The notes beneath the pieces are model-generated. The model worked only from the letters and a program-made list of their open reading frames with translations. It had not been told where the DNA came from and made no database searches. From NCBI RefSeq assembly GCF_014050145.1, contig NZ_JACFYF010000014.1, positions 27,514 to 91,513 of the forward strand: a DNA stretch of 64,000 nucleotides, in the 5' to 3' direction. The stretch's first letter is position 1. Each line of letters opens with the position of its first letter. Below, piece by piece: positions 29,161 through 38,298 of this stretch. Source of the stretch: Vibrio marinisediminis. GTDB lineage: Bacteria > Pseudomonadota > Gammaproteobacteria > Enterobacterales > Vibrionaceae. A program made the position numbers and the translations under genes.

Positions 29161-30138
29161 ATGTTTTCGTTTCTGGTCAAGCGCCTGTTTCAGGCACTGA
29201 TAGTGATGTTTGTGATCAGTTTAGTGGCGTTTGCCATTCAAGATAACTTGGGTGATCCGCTACGTGAGCTTGTTGGGCAGTCTGTTTCTGAATCAGAACG
29301 CCAAGCCTTACGTGACGAGCTCGGCTTGAACGATCCCTTCATTACAAAATACACCCGCTTTGTAGGCAATGCGCTGCAAGGTGATTTAGGTACATCTTAC
29401 TTTTTCAAACGTCCAGCAGCAGAAGTTATTCTGGACAAATTGGTGCCAACGTTAGAGTTAGTTTTTGGCGCCGCCGTGATTATTGTTGTGTTGTCTATTC
29501 CTCTCGGTGTTTATTCCGCGATTCATCCCAAAAGCTTTTTTACCAAAGTGGTGATGGCGATGAGTAGCGTCGGTATTTCTATACCGGTGTTCTTAACCGC
29601 GATAATGCTGATGTACGTCTTCTCGATAGAACTAGGTTGGCTACCCTCATATGGGCGAGGTGATACGGCAAATTGGCTAGGTTGGGAATCAGGTTACTTT
29701 ACCTTAGATGGCTTAGCTCATTTGGTTTTGCCTTGTATTTCTCTGGCGTCAATCATGTTACCGCTGTTTATCCGTTTGGTGCGCTCTGAAATGCTGGAAG
29801 TATTAAGCTCGGAGTACATTAAGTTTGCTAAAGCGAAAGGATTGAGCTTAAAGAAAATCTATTATCAACATGCACTTAAGAACACCATGCTGCCAGTGCT
29901 AACCGTTGGTGGGGTGCAAATCGGTACTATGGTGGCGTACACCATTTTGACTGAAACAGTATTCCAATGGCCGGGGATGGGCTTTTTGTTCCTAGAGGCA
30001 ATTAACCGAGTTGATACTCCGTTGATTACCGCTTACGTTATTTTTGTCGGTTTAATTTTCGTGGTGACCAATACCATTGTCGATCTTTTGTATGGATTGA
30101 TTAACCCAACCGTAGACTTAACTGGTAAAGGAGCATAA
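29161..30138 (+). CDS. Peptide ABC transporter permease (DppB type)
   Basis: Inner-membrane permease, 325 residues, about six helices, starting FLVKRLFQALIVMFVISLVAF. The EAA-type coupling loop is visible as EYIKFAKAKGLSLKKIYYQHALKN (residues about 219-242). Pairs with the DppC-type permease two bases downstream to form the channel. AAGGGGCAAGGA just before the ATG acts as ribosome site. Confidence 0.94.
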   Translation: MFSFLVKRLFQALIVMFVISLVAFAIQDNLGDPLRELVGQSVSESERQALRDELGLNDPFITKYTRFVGNALQGDLGTSYFFKRPAAEVILDKLVPTLELVFGAAVIIVVLSIPLGVYSAIHPKSFFTKVVMAMSSVGISIPVFLTAIMLMYVFSIELGWLPSYGRGDTANWLGWESGYFTLDGLAHLVLPCISLASIMLPLFIRLVRSEMLEVLSSEYIKFAKAKGLSLKKIYYQHALKNTMLPVLTVGGVQIGTMVAYTILTETVFQWPGMGFLFLEAINRVDTPLITAYVIFVGLIFVVTNTIVDLLYGLINPTVDLTGKGA

Positions 30139-30140
30139 CC

Positions 30141-31079
30141 ATGAGCCAAACAGCAGCTGCTCCTTCTCGTTGGGAGCGTTTTAAACAATCTGATTTTCTG
30201 TATTATTTCTTGCGTGACAAAGTGGCGATGGTCAGCTTTGCCATCTTTATGGTGTTTCTATTATTGGCGTTAGCTGCGCCAATTATCTCGCCAACAGACC
30301 CTTATGATCTGAGTTCTATCGACATTATGGACTCCGAGCTTCCGCCATCATGGATGGAAGACGGTGAAGAGCGCTTTGTGCTTGGAACGGATGAGCAAGG
30401 GCGTGATATTTTATCGACCATTCTTTATGGCTCTCGACTGTCTCTCACCATTGGTTTCTTAGCGGTGGGCTTGCAGCTTATCTTAGGTATCGTGATTGGT
30501 TTGTCGGCAGGCTACTTTGGTGGTCGAATTGATAGCTTCTTGATGCGTTTTGCTGACGTACAGCTTTCGTTCTCGACCATGATGGTAGCGATTATTGTCT
30601 CAGCAATTTTCAAAGCCAGTTTTGGTAGCGAGTTCTACAGCCAATATGCGGTGGTGATGCTGGTGGTGATCATTGGTATTGCAGAGTGGCCGCAATACGC
30701 ACGTACAATTCGCGCATCGGTATTAGCTGAAAAGAAAAAAGAGTATGTAGAAGCCGCGCGAGTGATGGGCTTTAAAGCGCCACGCATAATGTTCCGCCAT
30801 ATTCTGCCTAACTGCTTGTCGCCAATTTTGGTTATCTCGACGGTTCAGGTGGCAAACGCCATTATGTCAGAGGCGGCACTTTCCTTCCTAGGTTTAGGTT
30901 TGCCAGTCGACCAGCCATCATTGGGCGCACTGATCAGTATCGGCTTTAACTACATCTTCTCTGGTGCATGGTGGATTACCGCTTTCCCTGGTGTGGTACT
31001 GGTTACCTTAGTATTAGTGATCAACCTACTGGGTGATTGGTTAAGAGATGTATTTAACCCGAAAATCTATAAGGGCTAA
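30141..31079 (+). CDS. Peptide ABC transporter permease (DppC type)
   Basis: Second permease, 312 residues, with the N-terminal OppC-type extension (RDKVAMVSFAIFMVFLLLAL), the LGTDEQGRDILS motif and the coupling loop KEYVEAARVMGFKAPRIMFRHILPN. It starts two bases after the DppB-type stop, so translation is coupled. A terminator follows at once. Confidence 0.94.
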   Translation: MSQTAAAPSRWERFKQSDFLYYFLRDKVAMVSFAIFMVFLLLALAAPIISPTDPYDLSSIDIMDSELPPSWMEDGEERFVLGTDEQGRDILSTILYGSRLSLTIGFLAVGLQLILGIVIGLSAGYFGGRIDSFLMRFADVQLSFSTMMVAIIVSAIFKASFGSEFYSQYAVVMLVVIIGIAEWPQYARTIRASVLAEKKKEYVEAARVMGFKAPRIMFRHILPNCLSPILVISTVQVANAIMSEAALSFLGLGLPVDQPSLGALISIGFNYIFSGAWWITAFPGVVLVTLVLVINLLGDWLRDVFNPKIYKG

Positions 31080-31100
31080 TATTTATAGCTGTTAACAAAA

Positions 31101-31126
31101 AGCCGCGATTGATTCGCGGTTTTTTT
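31101..31126 (+). terminator. Terminator of the peptide transporter operon
   Basis: AGCCGCGA / TCGCGGTT stem (with a G-U pair) followed by seven T. Confidence 0.85.
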
Positions 31127-31312
31127 ATATCGCTCAGCATGTAACGTTAAATGTGGAATCTTTGTTTTTGTGAAATAGCTGCGATATTTTCAGCAAACTC
31201 ATGTCTGATAGGGCAGAGCTTCGCTTGAGGGTAAGGCTGCTAGACTTTGCTATTGAAGTGATAATGGGCGCCAGCGACTCATAATTGCTTTGTTTATTGT
31301 TGGAGGGGTAGT

Positions 31313-32965
31313 GTGAAGCACAACAAAGGATTTATACATTTAACGATTTCAAATGTCGCGTTGACTGCGTGGTTGGCGCTCTATTTTGCCATCATTCTCA
31401 ATTTACCTATTTATAAGGAACTTCAGCATATTTTCAGCCAGATGGAGAGCGTCAAAGTTGGCTTTATACTCTCCATACCGCTGTTTTTCTTTGCAGCACT
31501 GAACCTGTTATTTAGCCTATTCAGTTGGCCTTACATCACCAAACCTTTTTTCATTCTGTTATTGATATCTTCTTCTTTGGTGAGCTACGCAGGTTTTAAT
31601 TACTCAACGGTTTTTGATGCAGATATGATCACCAACATCATGCAAACCGATAGCAGCGAAGCAAGTTCTTATCTGAGCGTGTATTCAATCGCTTGGTTGT
31701 TATTGCTGGGTGTGCTTCCCGCTGCGGTATTAGCATTGGTGTCGGTAAGACAGGAATCGTGGTTAAAACTTATCGTCAAAAAGCTGGTTTCTATTTTGCT
31801 TTCAATCGTAGTGATTGTGTCTATTGCGGCGATGTATTACCAAGACTACGCTTCGGTTGGACGTAATAATAGCTACCTCAAACGAGTGATAGTGCCAACT
31901 GCCTTTGTTGGCAGTGTGGTGAGTTATGTCAAACATACCTATTTTACTACGCCTCGAGTCTATAAAGAGTTGGGGCTGGACGCTGAGCAGTCGGCTAATG
32001 CCTTGAAGCAAGCTCAAACCAAACCAAGCCTAGTTGTGTTGGTGATAGGGGAGACCGCGCGCTCGCAAAATTATCAGTTGAATGGTTACCATCGACCAAC
32101 TAACCCACACACATCCAAACTAGACGTGGTGTCATTTAAGAACGTGCACTCTTGCGGAACCGCGACTGCGGTTTCTTTACCGTGTATGTTCTCATTGATG
32201 ACCCATGATAATTACGATCACGATACTGCCGTCAACCAAGACAATGTTGTCGATATTCTTAAGCGTGCCGGTGTGGCAATCGTATGGGAGGATGATGATG
32301 GTGGAGACAAAACAGTGGCAGATCATATCGAACGAGAGATGATGGATCACTCACACAAAGATAGCCAGTGTGACGGCAATACTTGCTATGACATGGTGTT
32401 ACTGGATGATTTTGATAAGAATATTGAAAAGCTATCAGGCAACCGCATGATTGCATTACATCTCATTGGTAGCCATGGTCCCACTTATTATAAACGTTAC
32501 CCTAAAGAGATGGCGGCGTTTCAGCCTGATTGCCCGCGTGCCGATATCGAAAACTGTACTAATGAGCAACTCGTTAATAGCTACGACAATACGATTCGCT
32601 ATACCGATTATGTCTTAAGCCAGATAATTGAACGTCTTACAGCCTTGCAGGATAAATATAATACCGCTTTGGTTTATGTTTCTGATCATGGTGAATCACT
32701 TGGTGAGGGTGGCATGTATTTGCATGGCGCGCCTTATGCGCTCGCGCCTGATTATCAAACAACGGTGCCCTTAATTGTATGGATGTCGAAAGGTTTTCAG
32801 CAGATTAAACAAGTGGATTATGCTTGTCTAAAACGTAATGTGAACAGTGGGACGGAATATTCGCATGATAATCTTTTCCACTCCTTACTTGGTATTATGG
32901 ATGTTGAAACGTCTGTCTATCAGCAAAAGCTCGATATTTTTGCAGACTGTCGAACACCAAATTAG
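31313..32965 (+). CDS. eptA: Lipid A phosphoethanolamine transferase (EptA family)
   Basis: Transfers phosphoethanolamine to lipid A phosphates at the periplasmic face, which lowers surface charge and gives polymyxin/cationic-peptide tolerance. 550 residues: five N-terminal membrane helices (to about residue 175), then an alkaline-phosphatase-fold domain. Zinc and nucleophile motifs: VIGETARSQNY, CGTATAVSLPCMFS with the catalytic Thr, and YVSDHGESLGE. Four paired cysteines (SQCDGNTCYD, DCPRADIENC) fit the periplasmic location. The GTG start is supported by GGAGGGG six bases upstream. Single gene with its own terminator. Whether it acts on lipid A or another acceptor is inferred from the family. 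Confidence 0.9.
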   Translation: MKHNKGFIHLTISNVALTAWLALYFAIILNLPIYKELQHIFSQMESVKVGFILSIPLFFFAALNLLFSLFSWPYITKPFFILLLISSSLVSYAGFNYSTVFDADMITNIMQTDSSEASSYLSVYSIAWLLLLGVLPAAVLALVSVRQESWLKLIVKKLVSILLSIVVIVSIAAMYYQDYASVGRNNSYLKRVIVPTAFVGSVVSYVKHTYFTTPRVYKELGLDAEQSANALKQAQTKPSLVVLVIGETARSQNYQLNGYHRPTNPHTSKLDVVSFKNVHSCGTATAVSLPCMFSLMTHDNYDHDTAVNQDNVVDILKRAGVAIVWEDDDGGDKTVADHIEREMMDHSHKDSQCDGNTCYDMVLLDDFDKNIEKLSGNRMIALHLIGSHGPTYYKRYPKEMAAFQPDCPRADIENCTNEQLVNSYDNTIRYTDYVLSQIIERLTALQDKYNTALVYVSDHGESLGEGGMYLHGAPYALAPDYQTTVPLIVWMSKGFQQIKQVDYACLKRNVNSGTEYSHDNLFHSLLGIMDVETSVYQQKLDIFADCRTPN

Positions 32966-33026
32966 TCACCGCATACTCGAAAGGGTGATCGAACCGATTG
33001 TTTGACATCAAAATGTGCTTAAACTG

Positions 33027-33057
33027 AGAGCCAAAATTTATTGCGGCTCTTTTTTTG
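33027..33057 (+). terminator. Terminator after eptA
   Basis: AGAGCC / GGCTCT with a 12-base loop and seven T. Confidence 0.8.
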
Positions 33058-33230
33058 CATCTACATTTTCTCAACAGTCATTGATTTAAGATGACAAGAC
33101 GCAGTTTGTTGGTGAGGTGTAGATGAGTATCAAAAGGAACGTTTTAGTATTAAGTGACTCTAAAAAGAGTCTATTTCATCGTTACGCCTGCCATAGTCAA
33201 ACAAATAACAACAAAGGTCGATTAACCAAT

Positions 33231-34163
33231 ATGGATATTAAATTGCTGCCACTCTCAACTACACGCGCCAAGTTACTGACGGTTGTCGCGCTGAGTGGAA
33301 CTTGGCTTGCATTGCCTGCGAGTGCGGAAGAGTTTCTTTGTGATGCCAGACAGACATCAACTCAAGAGCTTCCACTTTTGTCCTCCTCTTGCCCAATAGG
33401 CAAAGGGTTATGGGGCAAGCAACAGCCGAGAGGGGAGCAGTCTACATTTTGGATCCAGTGTGGTGTGTTAGCAAAACCGTTGTCAGTGGATGAAGCAAAA
33501 GTGATTTATCCGCATATATCAACCGACGTATGGGCGAAAATTGAAGGCAATAATGCTCGTTGTTTAATTGGTCCTTACCAAGATTTTGCTAAAGCAAGTC
33601 AAGATCTTAAAGCGGTGAAAGCGCTTAAGCCTTATCGAGAAGCATTTATTCGTGAAGTCATTGACGGTGTCGCAAAGGCAAGTGCCAAAACCGGCAGTAA
33701 AGCGAGCGCATTAGTGGCAAAGAAAGCAGTTGTAGAGCGTCAATCCACCACGATTATTCCGCCAGCGAAACCGGCTAAGGTAGCACCGATCAAAACCGCG
33801 CCAACCGTTGCTGCGGTAGAGTCTAAATCGTTGGAGATCACCATTCGCCGCGAAGTAAAAGTCGCCAATATGCACTTTAAAGTGCCATACCTGCCTTTTA
33901 GCGATGATCAGTTTTATATGGAATATGACAAACCATGGAATCGCTTAAGCTATGACAAAGCAAGCAAGGTGTGCCAAGCACTCAATATGAGTTTGCCGAA
34001 CAAGAAGCAGTGGCAAACGTTGCTTGATGCAAATGTCATGAAGAGCAATCAGTGGCCAATGTTCCTACCTTATTGGGGCGCTGAGAATACAGCCCTGTTT
34101 ACCAGTGGCAAAGTCACCACCACCTCTGGCAAGTCATTACTCAATGTGATGTGTGTAAGGTAG
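33231..34163 (+). CDS. Exported SPOR-domain-like protein
   Basis: A 310-residue protein with a signal peptide (LLTVVALSGTWLALPASA) when started at 33231; a longer frame from 33123 adds 36 residues before it and looks wrong. The first domain (about residues 60-125, FWIQCGVLAKPLSVDEAK to CLIGPYQDFAKASQDLKAVK) resembles a SPOR domain, which binds denuded septal peptidoglycan. A Lys/Ala/Pro linker follows, then a C-terminal domain (DKPWNRLSYDKASKVCQALNM to LNVMCVR) resembling formylglycine-generating-enzyme or lectin-like folds, with two cysteines. A cell-wall or division role is plausible, not proven. Single gene. Confidence 0.75.
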   Translation: MDIKLLPLSTTRAKLLTVVALSGTWLALPASAEEFLCDARQTSTQELPLLSSSCPIGKGLWGKQQPRGEQSTFWIQCGVLAKPLSVDEAKVIYPHISTDVWAKIEGNNARCLIGPYQDFAKASQDLKAVKALKPYREAFIREVIDGVAKASAKTGSKASALVAKKAVVERQSTTIIPPAKPAKVAPIKTAPTVAAVESKSLEITIRREVKVANMHFKVPYLPFSDDQFYMEYDKPWNRLSYDKASKVCQALNMSLPNKKQWQTLLDANVMKSNQWPMFLPYWGAENTALFTSGKVTTTSGKSLLNVMCVR

Positions 34164-34231
34164 ATATTGTCGTTAGCTCACGAGCCTAAATTAGCGGACT
34201 CGAAGTGTGATAATCTTCGAGTCCGAACAAC

Positions 34232-36178
34232 CTAGTTCACCCCTTTAAATCTGGCAACATCTTCGGTTAAGTCTTGCATCGCACCGACGATGGTATTACA
34301 AGCCTCTCGACTGTTCGCCATTAGGGTTTCACGTTGATGCCCTTGTTCCGCGATATTTTCAATATGCCCACTGATGTCGTTGAGGCTATCACTACTAGAT
34401 CGAGTCTCTTCTGCAATTTTTGTATTCATATCAAACAGTTTCACTAACTCGCATCTGAGTTCGCTGAGTGATTGAGATGCTTGATGTTGTTCTGCCAAGC
34501 TATTTTCACTGCTTTGGTGGATGAACGTCATTTGCTCCGTTACGTTGGCTGCCGCGCTCATCAAGCTGTTGATGATTTCTTGGATTTCGCTAGTGGAGTC
34601 GTGGGTTCGTTGAGAAAGATTACGCACCTCATCTGCGACCACGGCAAAGCCTCTGCCATGCTCACCTGCTCTTGCTGCCTCAATTGCAGCGTTAAGTGCC
34701 AGCAGGTTGGTTTGTTCTGAGATGGCACTGATCACTTCAAGAACTTTCAAGATTCGCTCAGTATGCGTATTCAAATCGTTTAAGTCTTGCTGGCTCTTCT
34801 CCATATTCGCTTGCAAGGCTTGCGTGCTAGAAACACTGCTATCCATAATGTGCTCAGTTTGGGTCAGTGACGTTTGCCCATTTTCTGAAAGTGCTTTTAT
34901 CTCATCACAAAAAATAGCCAGCCCGTCGAGCGCCACATTAATCTGTTGTGTCGTAGTCGCAATGTTGTCTAATGAACCCTGCTGCTCTTGAGAAGCTCGA
35001 TTCACTTGCTCTGAGTTTCCTTTCAAGGTGTAAGCGGCTTGCGCGGAGCTGTCAGTGGTGAGCTTAACTTGCTGCATTGCGCCTTGTAGACAATCTAAGA
35101 AGTGATTGAATTGCTTGGCGACATCGCCTATTTCTGCGTTGTCATCAACCTCAACATGTTGACCTAAATGCAGTTGAGTTGCCGTATGTTCAATTCCTTC
35201 GGTAAGCTGGCGTAGTGGTCTAATTAATGCGTTTACTAGCCAATACATCACCATCATTGCAATGGCGCCGACAACCAGTGCAACAACCAGAGTCTTCCAA
35301 GCCATGGTTTTGATTGGTCCCATCAAAACGGAAGTTGGGGTCTCTAGCACCACAAAACGTTGGATAGTTGGTACCCATTTGGAGGCGACAAACAATTCTT
35401 CGCCACCAATTATACGGGTAGTAATTTGAAACTCTTTGTTTTTATCCAGCAGCCCATCGAAAGCTTGTGCGCTGTTCTCAGTTGTAATCACACTGCCTTC
35501 AGGCAGCACGTTCAGATTGCCGAGTTCATCAACTAACATCGCCGTGCCACTTTGCCCAATAGATTGGTTCTCGACTAGCTCCACCATGCTGTTGACGTTA
35601 ACGCCAAGACCGGCAACCACAAAAGGCTCGTCTGAATCAGTTTTGTTCATTGTGCTGCGGTAGTTGATAAACATGAACTTGTTGCCGTTTACTTCATCAA
35701 GATTCAGCTCGTAGGTTTGCTGCGTTGCGAGAAATTCACCGTAGAAATAACCGTTTACATAGTCTTCTAGCAACATGCGCTTGAACTCGCCACCCGCTTC
35801 GACAAAGTACTCTTGCCCATAAGCACTTTCTGCACTCAGAAACAAAATATCGGCGTTAGATAAGTTTTTAATATGATTAAAGCTATTTTGGATCGCACTT
35901 GGATCGGCGGCTAGATACGGTGAGTTTAACCATTTAGCCACTTCAAGTGACTCGGTGAGCGCTTGAGCGTGATTGAGCGATGGCTGCAAGGAGTTGGTGA
36001 TCTTTGCGCCTAAGCTATCAAGCTGGCTAGGAATGGTCTCTCTGAGTAGAGTTTGCTTTTGCAGTCTAAAATCGTGGTTAGCGAGGTACAAAGCAACGCT
36101 AGCAATACTGACTAAAGTCAGTAGAGAAAAAGTGACAAAAATCCGAATTCGGATCGACAGATGGCTCCATGTGCGCAT
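34232..36178 (-). CDS. Methyl-accepting chemotaxis protein with periplasmic sensor
   Basis: A 648-residue chemoreceptor. First helix ([20 protein letters not shown]), a periplasmic domain of about 240 residues of probable dCache type ([45 protein letters not shown]), second helix ([19 protein letters not shown]), HAMP ([17 protein letters not shown]) and a long coiled-coil signalling domain with the hairpin tip [20 protein letters not shown] and [18 protein letters not shown]. No CheR/CheB-binding pentapeptide at the C-terminus. The ligand is unknown. Monocistronic. Signals to CheA/CheW located elsewhere. Confidence 0.93.
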   Translation of the reverse strand: MRTWSHLSIRIRIFVTFSLLTLVSIASVALYLANHDFRLQKQTLLRETIPSQLDSLGAKITNSLQPSLNHAQALTESLEVAKWLNSPYLAADPSAIQNSFNHIKNLSNADILFLSAESAYGQEYFVEAGGEFKRMLLEDYVNGYFYGEFLATQQTYELNLDEVNGNKFMFINYRSTMNKTDSDEPFVVAGLGVNVNSMVELVENQSIGQSGTAMLVDELGNLNVLPEGSVITTENSAQAFDGLLDKNKEFQITTRIIGGEELFVASKWVPTIQRFVVLETPTSVLMGPIKTMAWKTLVVALVVGAIAMMVMYWLVNALIRPLRQLTEGIEHTATQLHLGQHVEVDDNAEIGDVAKQFNHFLDCLQGAMQQVKLTTDSSAQAAYTLKGNSEQVNRASQEQQGSLDNIATTTQQINVALDGLAIFCDEIKALSENGQTSLTQTEHIMDSSVSSTQALQANMEKSQQDLNDLNTHTERILKVLEVISAISEQTNLLALNAAIEAARAGEHGRGFAVVADEVRNLSQRTHDSTSEIQEIINSLMSAAANVTEQMTFIHQSSENSLAEQHQASQSLSELRCELVKLFDMNTKIAEETRSSSDSLNDISGHIENIAEQGHQRETLMANSREACNTIVGAMQDLTEDVARFKGVN

Positions 36179-36618
36179 ATAACTCTCCCTAATAATCCAT
36201 TACCACACACAATTAAAATAATGTGTAACTGGTTGCGCATTAGTTTAAGAAGGGAATAGCTTCAAGAATATGACAAGTTGTAACTTTGAAAGGGATACAT
36301 GAATTGACTCGCACCAAAGTACTAGTCGTGTTTCATATTTACAGTCAAAGAACTTGTTCATTTGCTTTTGTTTTGAATGACAGCATCGCCAGACATGAAT
36401 AGATCATGGCAAGAGATCGTAGTAATGATTGCAGCCAGAGTTGATGGGGTGCGTTGTCAGTTATTGATTGATTTTATTAATGATTATTCTTAGTTAGCCA
36501 CGACGGTTTAGTTGATATTTGGGCTGGCAATAAAGGCTCAATGATAAGTTAGGGGTTTACATTGTTATAACTGAGCTGTAGGTTAATACACTATCAATTT
36601 AGTTAAGCGGAGGTCTTT
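36179..36618. other. Gene-free stretch between chemoreceptor and leader ORF 1
   Basis: Promoters for the chemoreceptor (minus) and for the transporter leader (plus) must be in this 440-bp interval. AT-rich; possible plus-strand -35 TTGTTA near 36561 with a TACACT about 19 bases on. No gene seen. Confidence 0.4.
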
Positions 36619-36705
36619 ATGAAAAATTTGAATAACTTGCACCTTCGCTGTGTTCTGCCTACAGCTAACTGTCGATTTAGCTTTACTCTAGTTTTTATTA
36701 ACTAG
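36619..36705 (+). CDS. Putative leader peptide 1 (28 aa) upstream of the transporter
   Basis: A 28-codon frame with the best ribosome site in the neighbourhood (GGAGG, five bases before ATG). The peptide ends CRFSFTLVFIN and is rich in Phe, Leu, Asn and Cys. Its TAG stop forms the 5' edge of a 9-bp hairpin (36703-36711 with 36720-36728, two G-U pairs), the layout of a stalling-sensitive leader. No known leader peptide is recognised. Together with the second small frame it suggests translational control of the transporter by an amino acid (inference). Confidence 0.55.
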   Translation: MKNLNNLHLRCVLPTANCRFSFTLVFIN

Positions 36706-36766
36706 GGTTAGTCACTTTGCTGGCCCTAAAGAGGGTTGGCGGTCTAGTAATTTCAATTTCCCCATT

Positions 36767-36855
36767 CCTCTCTCGGTCAGGTGAATTTTAACCGTAACGA
36801 GGAAATTATGATCAAAAATAAACGTCTTACTATGCACTCTCTCTGTAAAGAGAGG
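36767..36855 (+). promoter_or_regulatory. Ribosome-site-masking structures before the transporter
   Basis: The transporter's ribosome site AGAGAGG (36849-36855) can pair locally with CTCTCT (36837-36842, six-base loop) or with CCTCTCT (36767-36773). CCTCT at 36767-36771 can alternatively pair with AGAGG at 36730-36734. These are mutually exclusive foldings of the kind used in attenuation of translation. Confidence 0.5.
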
Positions 36856-36861
36856 TACTAA
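36808..36861 (+). CDS. Putative leader peptide 2 (17 aa), coupled to the transporter
   Basis: A 17-codon frame (MIKNKRLTMHSLCKERY) with GAGG five bases before ATG. It ends two bases before the transporter ATG, and a ribosome translating it would melt the hairpin that hides the transporter's ribosome site. This is a classic arrangement for translational coupling. No homologue is known to me. Confidence 0.55.
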   Translation: MIKNKRLTMHSLCKERY

Positions 36862-36863
36862 TA

Positions 36864-38204
36864 ATGTCTGCAGTTCGCCAAGGGTTCTCATCACGTATAG
36901 GTTTCATTTTTGCTGCGGCAGGTTCGGCGGTAGGGGTTGGTAATATCTGGGGGTTTCCCACTCAAGCAGCTCAAAATGGTGGTGGTGCCTTTTTATTGGT
37001 TTACCTGATCATGGTGGTTATTCTTGCTTATCCTATGCTGGTGGCTGAGCTGACTATCGGGCGCTTAACCAAACGCAATCCGGTTGCGTCGCTGCGTGCA
37101 TTAGGTGACACAGCTCAGTGGCAGAAAATCGGTTCATTGGTCGGGGTGTTGGGCATATTAGCTCTGTCGCTGATCCTTTCTTTTTACGCCATTATTTCTG
37201 GTTGGCTGGTTTCTTTTATGGCGGCTCCATTTTTTTCATTACTCGGTTTCGAAAGAGCAGCCAGTTGGTTAACGGAGTTTTCAACCAGCCGTAACCTAAT
37301 CATGATGCTTATTTTCCTACTATTGACGATCAAAGTGGTGGGGAGCGGTGTGACTGAGGGAATTGAACGTTGGTCTCGCCGACTAATGCCCTTGCTGTTC
37401 TTACTTCTTTTACTTATGACGGCTTACATACTAACCCTACCTGGCGCTATGGTTGGCTTAGAAATGTATTTAGTGCCTGACTTTAGCCAGGTGATGAATC
37501 CTGATTTAATCGTCAGTGCGATGGGGCAAGCCTTCTTTTCACTCTCTATTGGTGTGTGTGCCTTGATGGTATATGGCAGCTACTTAAATAGTGAAGAAAA
37601 CTTGCCTAAGACAGCCGCTATTGTGGCGGGATTGGATACATCAGTGGCATTTCTTGCCGGGTTATTAATATTGCCAGCTATGTTTGTTGCACAAAATAAT
37701 GGTGTGGAAATATACACAGCTGAGGGCAGTTTAAAATCTTCCGATACGCTGGTCTTTACCGTACTGCCATCGATGTTTGATGGGATGGGCGTTGCGGGCT
37801 CTGTCCTCGCCATCGGCTTTTTTGCCTTGATGGTTATCGCGGCACTGACTTCAGCGATTTCCATGCTGGAAGCGCCAGTCAATACGCTAACAGAAGAAAC
37901 CACATTACCTCGAAACCGAGCGGTATGGGTAGTGGGTGGAGCCGTTGCCACTGTGTCTGCTGTGATTGTTTTTAATTTCAATAGCCTATTTGGTTTGGTT
38001 GTAACCTTAACCACTGTGTATGCACAACCTTTATTGGCATTAGTCTTTGGTTTGATGCTGACTTGGGTATTACGCCGAGATCGCTTGCTTAAAGAAATGC
38101 AAGAGGGCAACCCAGAGCTTATGGAAGGGGTTTTCTGGAAAATTTGGCCTTGGTATGTGAAGTTTGTTTGCCCACTAATGATGTTGTTGGTGTTTTTCTA
38201 TTAA
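36864..38204 (+). CDS. Sodium-dependent amino-acid transporter (NSS/SNF family)
   Basis: A 446-residue LeuT-fold Na+ symporter of the neurotransmitter:sodium symporter family, with about 11 hydrophobic helices. The TM1 signature reads AAAGSAVGVGNIWGFPTQAAQNGGGAF; the Arg of the usual NIWRFP external gate is Gly here. TM6 region ...SLSIGVCALMVYGSYLN is also family-like. Substrate probably an amino acid; the two leader frames upstream hint at amino-acid-responsive control. Its ribosome site is hidden in a hairpin. Ends at a terminator shared with gor. Confidence 0.92.
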   Translation: MSAVRQGFSSRIGFIFAAAGSAVGVGNIWGFPTQAAQNGGGAFLLVYLIMVVILAYPMLVAELTIGRLTKRNPVASLRALGDTAQWQKIGSLVGVLGILALSLILSFYAIISGWLVSFMAAPFFSLLGFERAASWLTEFSTSRNLIMMLIFLLLTIKVVGSGVTEGIERWSRRLMPLLFLLLLLMTAYILTLPGAMVGLEMYLVPDFSQVMNPDLIVSAMGQAFFSLSIGVCALMVYGSYLNSEENLPKTAAIVAGLDTSVAFLAGLLILPAMFVAQNNGVEIYTAEGSLKSSDTLVFTVLPSMFDGMGVAGSVLAIGFFALMVIAALTSAISMLEAPVNTLTEETTLPRNRAVWVVGGAVATVSAVIVFNFNSLFGLVVTLTTVYAQPLLALVFGLMLTWVLRRDRLLKEMQEGNPELMEGVFWKIWPWYVKFVCPLMMLLVFFY

Positions 38205-38222
38205 TAGAAATTGAGGCAAATA

Positions 38223-38264
38223 AAAAACAGGTTATAAACGCACTGCGTCTATAACCTGTTTTTA
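38223..38264. terminator. Bidirectional terminator between transporter gene and gor
   Basis: AAAAACAGGTTATA / TATAACCTGTTTTT, 14-bp arms. Confidence 0.88.
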
Positions 38265-38298
38265 ACTTAAGTGATGTCGCTATTTGTTAATGCGGCAA

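Noticed and set aside
37580-38110. 176-codon minus-strand frame inside the Na+-dependent transporter gene
   Set aside because: Antisense to a well-conserved membrane protein; its Lys/Thr/Ala-rich product is a mirror of hydrophobic codons.
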